DNA from: Ga0077536 sp943370145
Lineage (GTDB): Bacteria > Pseudomonadota > Gammaproteobacteria > Ga0077536
Reading direction: 5' to 3'
Assembly (NCBI GenBank): GCA_943370145.1
Contig: CALRPY020000002.1
Span: 90,110 to 154,109, forward strand
DNA length: 64,000 nucleotides
Within the stretch, counting starts at the first letter, position 1. Each line of letters begins with the position of its first letter. Below the pieces are notes generated by a model that saw only the letters and a list, made by a program, of their open reading frames with translations, was not told the DNA's origin and made no database searches. Positions 16,464-24,280 of the stretch are shown piece by piece. A program made the translations under genes and the position numbers.

Positions 16464-17131
16464 GCCCAGATACAGCAACCGAGCGCGCCGCGCCCGACAA
16501 CACCCGTTTCATCGCGATCGAGGGCCCGATCGGTGTCGGCAAGACCAGCCTCGCCCGTCGCCTTGCCGCGACCTGGCAGACCGAACTGCTCCTCGAGGGC
16601 GCGGCCGAGAACCCGTTCCTGCCGAAGTTCTACGAGGACCCGCGGCGCTACGCGCTGGCCACGCAACTCCATTTCCTGTTCCAGCGCACCCGGGATCTGC
16701 AGGCCCGCAACCAGGCGGATCTGTTCGCGCCGCGCCTGACCGCCGACTTCCTGTTCGAGAAGGACCGCCTGTTCGCGAAGGTCGCGCTCGACGACGACGA
16801 GTACCAGCTCTACCAGGAGATCTACCAGCGCGTGGTGGAGACCCTGCCGAGCCCGACGCTCGTGATCTACCTGCAGGCCTCGGTGCCGACGCTGCTCAAG
16901 CGCGTGGCCCGGCGGGGCATCGACTACGAGCAGCGTATCGAGGGCGAATACCTCGCGCGGCTCTGCTCGGAATACGTGGAGTTCTTCCACCGCTACGACG
17001 ACGCGCCGCTGCTGATCGTCAACGCGGAGGAGATCAACCTCGTCGACAACGACGCCCACTTCAACATGCTGCTCGAGGAAATCGAGCGCGGTGTCGTCGG
17101 CCGGCGCTACTTCAATCCGGGCGTGGGCTGA
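16460..17131 (+). CDS. Deoxynucleoside kinase
   Basis: A 223-residue P-loop kinase of the dCK/dGK family, phosphorylating deoxynucleosides for salvage. It has Walker A IEGPIGVGKTSLARRL near residue 20, an ENPFLPKFYEDP segment (substrate Glu), the DRLFAKVALDDDEYQLY DR-type motif, and YLQASVPTLLKRVARRGIDYEQRI as the lid. The GTG start overlaps the folK stop. In many relatives a gene of this family lies between folK and panB; here panB is missing and panC follows after 186 bp. Which deoxynucleoside is preferred cannot be told. Confidence 0.88.
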   Translation: MSPDTATERAAPDNTRFIAIEGPIGVGKTSLARRLAATWQTELLLEGAAENPFLPKFYEDPRRYALATQLHFLFQRTRDLQARNQADLFAPRLTADFLFEKDRLFAKVALDDDEYQLYQEIYQRVVETLPSPTLVIYLQASVPTLLKRVARRGIDYEQRIEGEYLARLCSEYVEFFHRYDDAPLLIVNAEEINLVDNDAHFNMLLEEIERGVVGRRYFNPGVG

Positions 17132-17317
17132 ATTGCCGCGCTCGAGCGGGTCGACGCGGGTGTGTCCGGCACTGGCGCCGAGGGTGGCTCGAGCCCGAGT
17201 GGTCGATGTGGGCGCCCAGGCATCGGACCCGCCCGCCGTGAGCGGTCCGCCCTGCCGACAGTCGACCTGGCCTGGGTTAGACTGGCGCCGTCATCGAGCG
17301 AACGCGAAACCCCATTC

Positions 17318-18187
17318 ATGAACACTGTCTTTTCGGTCCAGGATCTCCGCCAGGTCATCGCCGGCTGGCGACGCGACGGCGCGACGGTCGCATTCGTCCC
17401 GACGATGGGCAACCTGCACGACGGCCACATCACGCTGCTCCGCAAGGCGCGCACGCTCGCCGACCGCACCGTCGTCAGCATTTTCGTCAACCCGATCCAG
17501 TTCGGCCGTGGCGAGGACTATGCGCGCTACCCGTCGACGCTGGAGGCCGACCAGGCGAAGCTCGGCGCCGCCGGCCTCGACCTGCTCTTCGCGCCGAACC
17601 TCGACCAGCTCTATCCGGGCGGCATCGAGGAGGACACCCGGGTCACCGTGCCGGGCCTGTCGACGATCCTCTGCGGCCAGTACCGGCCCGGGCACTTCTC
17701 CGGCGTGGCGACCGTGGTGTCCAAGCTCTTCAACAACGTGCAGCCCGACGTCGCGCTGTTCGGTGAGAAGGACTACCAGCAGCTGCTGGTCATCAAGCGG
17801 ATGGTGCACGACCTCCTGATCCCGGTCGAAGTGGTCGGCCAGCCGATCGTGCGCGAAGCCGACGGGCTCGCGATGAGCTCGCGCAACGGCTATCTCAGCG
17901 CCGAGGAACGCGGCCGCGCGCCGCTGATCTTCCAGACCCTGAACAAGGCCGCCGACCGCCTGCGCGCCCAGGACGGCTCGCTGATCGCGATCGAGACCGC
18001 CGGCATGGCGGAACTCGCCGCGGCGGGTTTCCGCCCGGAATACCTCAGCATCCGCCGGGCCGCCGATCTCACGCCGCCGCAGGCGGGCGACGCAAGCCTG
18101 CAGATTCTCGTTGCCGCCTGGCTCGGCGCCGCGCGCCTGATCGACAACATCCGCGTGGAGATGCCGACGCCCCTGCGGGCGTCGTGA
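17318..18187 (+). CDS. panC: Pantothenate synthetase
   Basis: Joins pantoate and beta-alanine with ATP in coenzyme A synthesis. The 289-residue product has FVPTMGNLHDGHITLLRKAR (HIGH-like), VVSIFVNPIQFG, the FSGVATVVSKLFNNVQPDVALFGEKDYQQLLVIKRMV core and the READGLAMSSRNGYLS loop. The start at 17318 follows homology. It is followed after 7 bp by the CinA-like gene. The usual partner panB is not beside it. Confidence 0.96.
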   Translation: MNTVFSVQDLRQVIAGWRRDGATVAFVPTMGNLHDGHITLLRKARTLADRTVVSIFVNPIQFGRGEDYARYPSTLEADQAKLGAAGLDLLFAPNLDQLYPGGIEEDTRVTVPGLSTILCGQYRPGHFSGVATVVSKLFNNVQPDVALFGEKDYQQLLVIKRMVHDLLIPVEVVGQPIVREADGLAMSSRNGYLSAEERGRAPLIFQTLNKAADRLRAQDGSLIAIETAGMAELAAAGFRPEYLSIRRAADLTPPQAGDASLQILVAAWLGAARLIDNIRVEMPTPLRAS

Positions 18188-18194
18188 GCCGCCG

Positions 18195-18947
18195 ATGAGC
18201 ACCCACAGCCCCGGCGCCGCGGTTCTCGTCATCGGCAACGAGATCCTGTCCGGCCGCACGCGTGACGCCAACGTCCAGACGATAGGCTCGGCGCTCGGCG
18301 AGATCGGCATCCGCCTGCGCGAGGTGCGCGTGGTCGAGGACCGTGAGCCGGCGATCGTCGAGGCGGTCAACGCGCTGCGGGCCACCTACGATTACGTCTT
18401 CACGACCGGCGGCATCGGCCCGACGCACGACGACATCACGACCGACTGCATCGGCGCCGCGTTCGGGCGCGAAGTCCGCCACGATCCGGCGGCGGTGGCG
18501 CTGCTGACGAACTACTACGGTCCCGCCGAGGCGACCGAGACGCGCCTGCGCATGGCGCGCGTGCCGGCGGGCGCGAGCCTCATCGACAATCCCGTCAGCG
18601 CGGCGCCTGGCTTCCGGCTCGAGAACGTGTTCGTGCTGCCCGGCGTACCGCGCATCCTGCAGGCCATGCTGCCCGGCGTCCTCGCGACCCTGCCTGGCGG
18701 CCCGCCGATCGTCAGCCAGTCGCTGACCGCGTGGGTCCGTGAGAGCGACGTCGCGGCGGACCTGGCCGCGGTCCAGGGCCGTTATCCGGGGCTGGACCTC
18801 GGCAGCTATCCGTTCGCCCGTGAGGGTCGCTTCGGCACCTCGCTGGTCGTGCGCGGCAACGCGCCCGATGCCGTCGTCGCGGCGGCGGCGGAAGTCGCGG
18901 ACTTCCTGCGCGCGCGCGGCGTCGAGTTCGACGTCACCGGGCCCTGA
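18195..18947 (+). CDS. CinA/MoaB-like molybdopterin-binding domain protein
   Basis: A 250-residue protein with the molybdopterin-binding (MoCF) fold found in the N-terminal part of CinA: VLVIGNEILSGRTRDANVQTI, YDYVFTTGGIGPTHDDITTDCIGAAFG, and ENVFVLPGVPRILQAML. It lacks the C-terminal nicotinamide-nucleotide amidase domain of full CinA, so it is the short form whose role is not settled. It starts 7 bp after panC. Low-confidence transcription signals for miaB lie in the 84 bp after it. Confidence 0.85.
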   Translation: MSTHSPGAAVLVIGNEILSGRTRDANVQTIGSALGEIGIRLREVRVVEDREPAIVEAVNALRATYDYVFTTGGIGPTHDDITTDCIGAAFGREVRHDPAAVALLTNYYGPAEATETRLRMARVPAGASLIDNPVSAAPGFRLENVFVLPGVPRILQAMLPGVLATLPGGPPIVSQSLTAWVRESDVAADLAAVQGRYPGLDLGSYPFAREGRFGTSLVVRGNAPDAVVAAAAEVADFLRARGVEFDVTGP

Positions 18948-19031
18948 TCCGGCAGCCGTCGCGACTGCCCAATCCTTTGAACCGCAACGAGTTTGGTGTA
19001 GCTTAACCAGCCCACCCCGCCTGCCTCGCCA

Positions 19032-20375
19032 ATGACCAGACGCGTATTCATCAAGACCTTCGGCTGCCAGATGAACGAGTACGACTCGCAGAAGATGGTC
19101 GAGCTGCTCGAAGCCAGGCACGGCTTCGCGGTGGCGGCCTCGCCCGAGGAGGCCGACCTGCTGCTGCTCAATACCTGCTCGGTGCGCGAGAAGGCGCAGG
19201 AAAAGCTGTTCTCCGAGCTTGGCCGCTGGAAGGCGTTCAAGGATGCCCGCAAGGGCGTGGTGATCGGGGTCGGCGGTTGCGTCGCGAGCCAGGAAGGGGA
19301 CCGCATCTTCGGCCGGGCGCCCTATGTCGACCTCGTGTTCGGGCCGCAGACGCTGCATCGCCTGCCGGAGCTCTACGCCGAGGCCCTTGCCGGCCGCGGG
19401 CAGCTCGTCGATGTCAGCTTCCCGGAGATCGAGAAGTTCGATCGCCTGCCCGAACCGAGGGCCGATGGTCCCACCGCCTTCGTGTCGGTCATGGAAGGCT
19501 GTAGCAAGTACTGCACCTTCTGCGTCGTGCCCTACACCCGGGGCGAGGAATTCAGCCGCACCTTCGACGACGTCATCGCCGAAATCGACACGCTCGCGGC
19601 GCAGGGCGTGCGCGAGGTGACCTTGCTCGGGCAGAACGTCAACGCCTACCGTGGCCTGATGCACGACGGGCAGATCTGCGACCTCGCGGCGCTCATCCGC
19701 TTCGTCGCCGCCATCGACGGGATCGAGCGTATCCGCTACACGACCTCGCACCCGGTCGAATTCACCGACCGCCTGATCGCGGCCTACGCCGACGTGCCCG
19801 CGCTCGTCAGCCACGTGCATCTCCCGGTCCAGAGCGGCTCGGATCGCGTGCTCGCCGCGATGAAGCGCGGGCACACCGTGCTCGAGTACCTGTCGAAGAT
19901 CCGGCGCCTGCGCCAGGCGCGGCCGGACGTGCACATCTCGTCCGATTTCATCGTCGGCTTCCCGGGTGAAACGCAGGCGGATTTCGACGCCACGATGCGG
20001 CTCGTCGAGCAGGTCGACTTCGATCACTCGTTCAGCTTCATCTACAGCCCGCGTCCCGGCACGCCGGCCTCGAACCTGCCCGACGACGTGACGCCGGAGG
20101 AGAAGAAGCATCGGCTCGCGATCCTGCAGCGCCGGCTCGAGGAGCTCGCGCAGGAGAAGAGCCGGCGCATGGTCGGCACGACGCAGCGCGTGCTGGTCAC
20201 CGGCCTATCGCGCAAGAGCGCCGTCGAGCTCGCCGGCCGCACCGACAACAACCGTGTCGTGAATTTCGCGGGCGACGCGGCGCTCGTCGGCCAGTTCGTC
20301 GAGGTGAACATCACCGCGGCGCTTCCCAATTCCCTGCGCGGCGAACTCGTCGCCGCGGTCCAACTCGCCGGCTGA
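19032..20375 (+). CDS. miaB: tRNA-2-methylthio-N6-isopentenyladenosine synthase
   Basis: Radical-SAM methylthiotransferase that modifies A37 of tRNAs reading UNN codons. The 447-residue length is normal. The N-terminal UPF0004 domain has KTFGCQMNEYDSQKM, LLNTCSVREKAQEK and GVGGCVASQEG (three Cys for the auxiliary cluster); the radical-SAM motif is EGCSKYCTFCVVPYTRG near residue 155; the C-terminus is a TRAM domain ending in VEVNITAALPNSLRGEL. A TTGAAC box at 18977 with a poor -10 is the only promoter hint. Its stop overlaps the phoH start (TGATG). Confidence 0.97.
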   Translation: MTRRVFIKTFGCQMNEYDSQKMVELLEARHGFAVAASPEEADLLLLNTCSVREKAQEKLFSELGRWKAFKDARKGVVIGVGGCVASQEGDRIFGRAPYVDLVFGPQTLHRLPELYAEALAGRGQLVDVSFPEIEKFDRLPEPRADGPTAFVSVMEGCSKYCTFCVVPYTRGEEFSRTFDDVIAEIDTLAAQGVREVTLLGQNVNAYRGLMHDGQICDLAALIRFVAAIDGIERIRYTTSHPVEFTDRLIAAYADVPALVSHVHLPVQSGSDRVLAAMKRGHTVLEYLSKIRRLRQARPDVHISSDFIVGFPGETQADFDATMRLVEQVDFDHSFSFIYSPRPGTPASNLPDDVTPEEKKHRLAILQRRLEELAQEKSRRMVGTTQRVLVTGLSRKSAVELAGRTDNNRVVNFAGDAALVGQFVEVNITAALPNSLRGELVAAVQLAG

Positions 20376-21346
20376 TGGCGGAGGGCAAGCCCATAGAACT
20401 CACCCTCGAACCGGTCGACAACGAACGTCTCGCGAATCTCTGCGGCCAGTTCGACGACCACCTGAGGTTGATCGAGCGCCGTCTCGGCGTCGAGATCAGC
20501 AACCGCGGCAACGTGTTCGCGATCGGCGGCGACGCGGCGGCGGCCGACACCGCCGCCGGCGTGCTGCGCGACCTCTACACGTCGACCGAAGGCAGGTTCC
20601 TGGCCCCGGCCGACGTGCACCTGCGCCTGCAGGAGTCGGCCGCCGCGCTCGCGAGCCTCGGCGCGCCGACCGACGACGAGGACGTCGTCATCCATACCCG
20701 CCGCTCCGTGATCAAGGCGCGTGGCGCGAACCAGAAGATCTACCTGCGCAACATCGAGCGTTGCGACATCAGCTTCGGCGTGGGGCCCGCCGGCACCGGC
20801 AAGACCTACCTGGCGGTGGCCGCCGCGGTGGCGGCGCTGGAGCGGGATCGCGTGCGACGCCTGTGCCTGGTACGTCCCGCGGTGGAGGCGGGCGAGCGCC
20901 TTGGCTTCCTGCCGGGCGACATGGCGCAGAAAATCGATCCGTACCTGCGGCCGCTGTACGACGCGCTGTACGAAATGCTCGGCTTCGAGCGTGTCGCGAA
21001 GCTCATCGAGCGCAACGTCATCGAGGTCGCGCCGCTCGCCTTCATGCGCGGCCGCACGCTCAACGACGCCTTCATCATCCTCGACGAGGCCCAGAACACC
21101 ACGACCGAGCAGATGAAGATGTTCCTCACGCGCATCGGCTTCGGCGCCAAGGCGGTGATCACCGGTGACGTCACGCAGATTGACCTGCCGCGTGGCCGGG
21201 AATCCGGCCTCAAGCACGCAATCGAGGTGGTGCGGAAGATCGAAGGCATCAGCTTCACGTTCTTCCGCTCGCAGGACGTCGTGCGCCACGCGCTGGTCGG
21301 CCGCATCCTCGACGCCTACGAGGACTATGAAAACCGCGAAGGCTGA
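20375..21346 (+). CDS. ybeZ: PhoH-family ATPase (PhoL)
   Basis: A 323-residue cytoplasmic PhoH-like P-loop ATPase, linked in other bacteria to YbeY and RNA metabolism. It has an N-terminal KH-like region with NVFAIGGDA, Walker A FGVGPAGTGKTYLAVA near residue 138, LVRPAVEAGERLGFLPGD, and Walker B with sensor AFIILDEAQNTTTEQMKMFLTRIG followed by ITGDVTQIDLP. It overlaps miaB by 1 nt and ybeY by 20 nt, matching the conserved miaB-phoH-ybeY-corC-lnt order. Confidence 0.95.
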   Translation: MAEGKPIELTLEPVDNERLANLCGQFDDHLRLIERRLGVEISNRGNVFAIGGDAAAADTAAGVLRDLYTSTEGRFLAPADVHLRLQESAAALASLGAPTDDEDVVIHTRRSVIKARGANQKIYLRNIERCDISFGVGPAGTGKTYLAVAAAVAALERDRVRRLCLVRPAVEAGERLGFLPGDMAQKIDPYLRPLYDALYEMLGFERVAKLIERNVIEVAPLAFMRGRTLNDAFIILDEAQNTTTEQMKMFLTRIGFGAKAVITGDVTQIDLPRGRESGLKHAIEVVRKIEGISFTFFRSQDVVRHALVGRILDAYEDYENREG

Positions 21347-21824
21347 ACCCCCGCCTGCCAGGGCGGGCACGGTGGAGATCGTCATCCAGCGCGCCTGCGC
21401 GCCACGCGGGCTGCCCACGAATGCCGACATGAGGCGCTGGCTGGTGCACGCCGTCGGGCGCATAAGGCCCGGCGCGAGCCTCACCGTGCGCATCGTGGAC
21501 GCGACGGAGGGCGCGGCGCTCAACGAGCGCTGGCGCGGCAAGCAGGGCCCCACCAACGTGTTGTCGTTCCCGCTCTCGGGGCTCGAGGACCTCGCGCCGG
21601 GACTGCTGGGCGACATCGTGCTGTGCGCCCCGGTGCTGAAGGCCGAGGCCGCGGCACAGGGCAAGACGATCGCCCAGCACTGCGCCCATCTCCTCGTGCA
21701 CGGGGCGCTGCACCTGCTCGGTTACGACCACGTGAAGCCGCGCCAGGCCCGCGTGATGGAACAGCTCGAAACCGGGCTCCTTGCCGAACTCGAATTCCCC
21801 GACCCTTACGTGGAGCGCGTGTGA
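21327..21824 (+). CDS. ybeY: Endoribonuclease/rRNA maturation factor YbeY
   Basis: A 165-residue zinc-dependent protein needed for 16S rRNA maturation and ribosome quality control. The metal motif HLLVHGALHLLGYDH (H3xH5xH) is intact, and NERWRGKQGPTNVLSFPL and LGDIVLCAPVLKAEAAAQG are family hallmarks. The ATG at 21327 lies 20 nt inside the end of phoH; upstream frame continuation only mirrors phoH. corC follows after 4 bp. Confidence 0.95.
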   Translation: MKTAKAEPPPARAGTVEIVIQRACAPRGLPTNADMRRWLVHAVGRIRPGASLTVRIVDATEGAALNERWRGKQGPTNVLSFPLSGLEDLAPGLLGDIVLCAPVLKAEAAAQGKTIAQHCAHLLVHGALHLLGYDHVKPRQARVMEQLETGLLAELEFPDPYVERV

Positions 21825-21828
21825 GCCC

Positions 21829-22713
21829 ATGACTTCAGAACCTGGACCTGCCACGTCGAGACCCTGGCTGAACAAACTGCTGGACCCCCTGCGTACGAGG
21901 CTCGCCGCGCTGCTGCACCCCGGTGCGCGCAGCCGCCAGGATCTCATCCGTTACGTGCACGATGCCGAGAGCCGGCACCTCATCGACGTGGACACCGCGG
22001 CGATGATGGAAGGGGCGGTGCTGGTGTCCGAGAGCAAGGTGCTGGACATCATGGTGCCGCGCTCCGAGATGGTCTTCATCGAGGCCGATTCGACGCCGGC
22101 CGAGTTCCTGCCCGGCGTCATCGAGTCCGCGCACTCGCGCTTTCCGGTGCTCGACGCGAAGCACGAGAAAGTGCTCGGCATCCTGCTCGCGAAGGACCTG
22201 CTGCCGCTGGCCGCGGACCCGGGTCAGCCGTTCAACATCCGCGACATCCTGCGCCCGGCGGTGTTCGTGCCGGAGAGCAAGCGGCTCAACATCCTGCTCC
22301 GCGAGTTCCGCCAGAGCCGCAATCACCTGGCCATCGTCATCGACGAGTACGGCGGCATCGCAGGGCTCGTCAGCATCGAGGATGTGATCGAGCAGATCGT
22401 CGGTGAGATCGACGACGAGTACGACATCGACGACGAGGAGTTCATCCGCGTCCACCGCGCGAACCGCTACACGGTCAAGGGTCGCACGCCGATCGAATCC
22501 TTCAACGAGTACTTCAAGTCGACGCTGTCCGACGAGGATTACGACACCGTCGCCGGCCTGGTCGTGCACGAGTTCGGGCGCCTGCCGCAGCGGGGCGACG
22601 AAATCGAGTTCGGCGGCTTCCACTTCAAGGTCCTGCGCGCCGACCCGCGCCGGGTGAACCTGCTGCGCGTGATCCGCAGCGGCGACCCGCGGGCCTTCAG
22701 CGAGGACGGTTGA
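21829..22713 (+). CDS. corC: CBS-domain/transporter-associated protein CorC
   Basis: A 294-residue cytoplasmic protein with two CBS domains and a C-terminal CorC_HlyC (transporter-associated) domain. In enterobacteria it is linked to Mg/Co efflux, and in several species the gene sits beside ybeY and lnt. Visible: VLDIMVPRSEMVFIEAD, RFPVLDAKHEKVLGILLAKDLL, NHLAIVIDEYGGIAGLVSIEDVIEQIVGEIDDEYD, and YTVKGRTPIESFNEYF. It has no membrane segment. Start at 21829, 4 bp after ybeY. Confidence 0.94.
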   Translation: MTSEPGPATSRPWLNKLLDPLRTRLAALLHPGARSRQDLIRYVHDAESRHLIDVDTAAMMEGAVLVSESKVLDIMVPRSEMVFIEADSTPAEFLPGVIESAHSRFPVLDAKHEKVLGILLAKDLLPLAADPGQPFNIRDILRPAVFVPESKRLNILLREFRQSRNHLAIVIDEYGGIAGLVSIEDVIEQIVGEIDDEYDIDDEEFIRVHRANRYTVKGRTPIESFNEYFKSTLSDEDYDTVAGLVVHEFGRLPQRGDEIEFGGFHFKVLRADPRRVNLLRVIRSGDPRAFSEDG

Positions 22714-22750
22714 GCCGCCGCCCGCGAGGCCCGCTCAAAGACCCACGACG

Positions 22751-24265
22751 ATGCGCGCCCTGAGCGTCCTGCTGGCAGGCCTGGTCCTGCCCCTGTCCTT
22801 CGCGCCCTACGGCCTGTGGCCGCTGGCCCTGCTGTCGCTCGCCGTGCTCTTCGCTGGCTGGCGCGACGTGACGCCGCGGAGCGCGGCGGTACGCGGCTAC
22901 CTGTTCGGGGTCGGCATGTTCGGCCACGGGGTGTCGTGGATCCAGGTGTCGATCCACAAGTTCGGGCTGCCGCTCTACAGCTTCTCGGTGACGATGACGG
23001 CGCTGTTCGTGCTGTTCATGGCGCTCTACCCCGCGCTCGCCGGCTGGCTCGTGCGGCGCCTGCCGGCGCGCGACGACGCCTGGCGCCTGCTGCTCGTCGC
23101 ACCGGTCGCGTGGACGCTCGTGGAATGTCTCCGCGGCGCCTTCCTGTCGGGCTTCCCGTGGCTCGTGGTGGGTTATGGCCAGGTCGGGTCCTGGTTCTCC
23201 GGCTACGTCCCGCTCGGGGGGGCCTACGGTGCGAGCCTCGCGGTTGCGCTCGCCGCCGCCGCGCTGGCGCAGCTCTCGCACGCGGTCCTGCGTCGCGGCA
23301 GCGTGGCCGGGCAGGGCCGCAATCGCTGTTCGACCGGCGCCGCCGCGACGCTGATCGCGCTGCCGCTCGCCGGTGCCCTGCTCGCGCGCATCGAATGGAC
23401 CACGTCCGTCGGGCCTCCGGCCCGGGTTGCCCTGGTGCAGGGCGCGGTCCCGCAGGCGGCGAAGTGGCGCCCCGAATATCGCGAGCCGACGCTGCGCCTG
23501 TATGCGGAGCTGAGCGAAGCGCATTGGGGGAAGGACGTCGTGATCTGGCCGGAGTCGGCGTTGCCGGCCTTCCCACAGGAGATCGAGGGCTTTCTGTCGA
23601 CCATCGCCGACAGGGCGCGCGCGGCGGGCACCGCGTTCCTGGTCGGGATCCCGACCGGCGACGCGCGTGGCGCGTATTACAACAGCCTGCTGATGCTCGG
23701 CGCCGGCGAGGGTCGCTACGACAAGCACCATCTCGTGCCCTTCGGCGAGTACCTGCCCTTCGACGCGCAAATTCGGCCGCTGCTGAATTTCCTCGCGATC
23801 CCGATGTCCAGCTTCACCCCCGGTGACGAACTGCAGGCGCCGCTCGTGGCCGGCAGGCTGCGCTTCGGCGCTTCCATCTGCTACGAGGACGCCTACGCGG
23901 CCGAGGTCCGCAAGGCGCTGCCGGCGGCCAACGTGCTGGTGAACGTCAGCGACGACGCGTGGTTCGGCGACAGCCTCGCGCCGCACCAGCATCTGCAGAT
24001 TGCACAGGTCCGTGCGCTGGAGGCCGGGCGCCCCCTGTTGCGGGCCACCAATACCGGCATCTCCGCGATCATCGACCACCGCGGCCGCGTGCTGGCGCGC
24101 TCGCCGCAGTTCGAGCCCTACGTGCTGAGCGGCGCGGCCGACGCGCGCAGCGGCGCGACGCCGTTCGCGCGTTACGGGCACTGGCCGCTGTATGCGGTGA
24201 GCGTGCTGCTGCTCGCGCTTGCGGCGCTGACCGGCCGTCGGGACCAGGCTACGGGCCCGGGTTGA
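22751..24265 (+). CDS. lnt: Apolipoprotein N-acyltransferase
   Basis: Inner-membrane enzyme that adds the third acyl chain to bacterial lipoproteins. The 504-residue protein has about six N-terminal membrane segments (1-215) with PLSFAPYGLWPLALLSLA and FGHGVSWIQVSIHKFG, then a periplasmic nitrilase-type domain. The catalytic triad is visible as Glu in WPESALPAF (near 267), Lys in RYDKHHLVPFGEYLPF (near 325) and Cys in FGASICYEDAYA (near 376). It closes the miaB-lnt cluster and is convergent with the TonB receptor gene, 15 bp away. Confidence 0.96.
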   Translation: MRALSVLLAGLVLPLSFAPYGLWPLALLSLAVLFAGWRDVTPRSAAVRGYLFGVGMFGHGVSWIQVSIHKFGLPLYSFSVTMTALFVLFMALYPALAGWLVRRLPARDDAWRLLLVAPVAWTLVECLRGAFLSGFPWLVVGYGQVGSWFSGYVPLGGAYGASLAVALAAAALAQLSHAVLRRGSVAGQGRNRCSTGAAATLIALPLAGALLARIEWTTSVGPPARVALVQGAVPQAAKWRPEYREPTLRLYAELSEAHWGKDVVIWPESALPAFPQEIEGFLSTIADRARAAGTAFLVGIPTGDARGAYYNSLLMLGAGEGRYDKHHLVPFGEYLPFDAQIRPLLNFLAIPMSSFTPGDELQAPLVAGRLRFGASICYEDAYAAEVRKALPAANVLVNVSDDAWFGDSLAPHQHLQIAQVRALEAGRPLLRATNTGISAIIDHRGRVLARSPQFEPYVLSGAADARSGATPFARYGHWPLYAVSVLLLALAALTGRRDQATGPG

Positions 24266-24280
24266 GGTTCGTCCGGCGTC

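Noticed and set aside
18069..20111. 680-codon minus-strand open frame opposite panC, the CinA-like gene and miaB
   Set aside because: It spans three recognised plus-strand genes and intergenic DNA with no recognisable domain.
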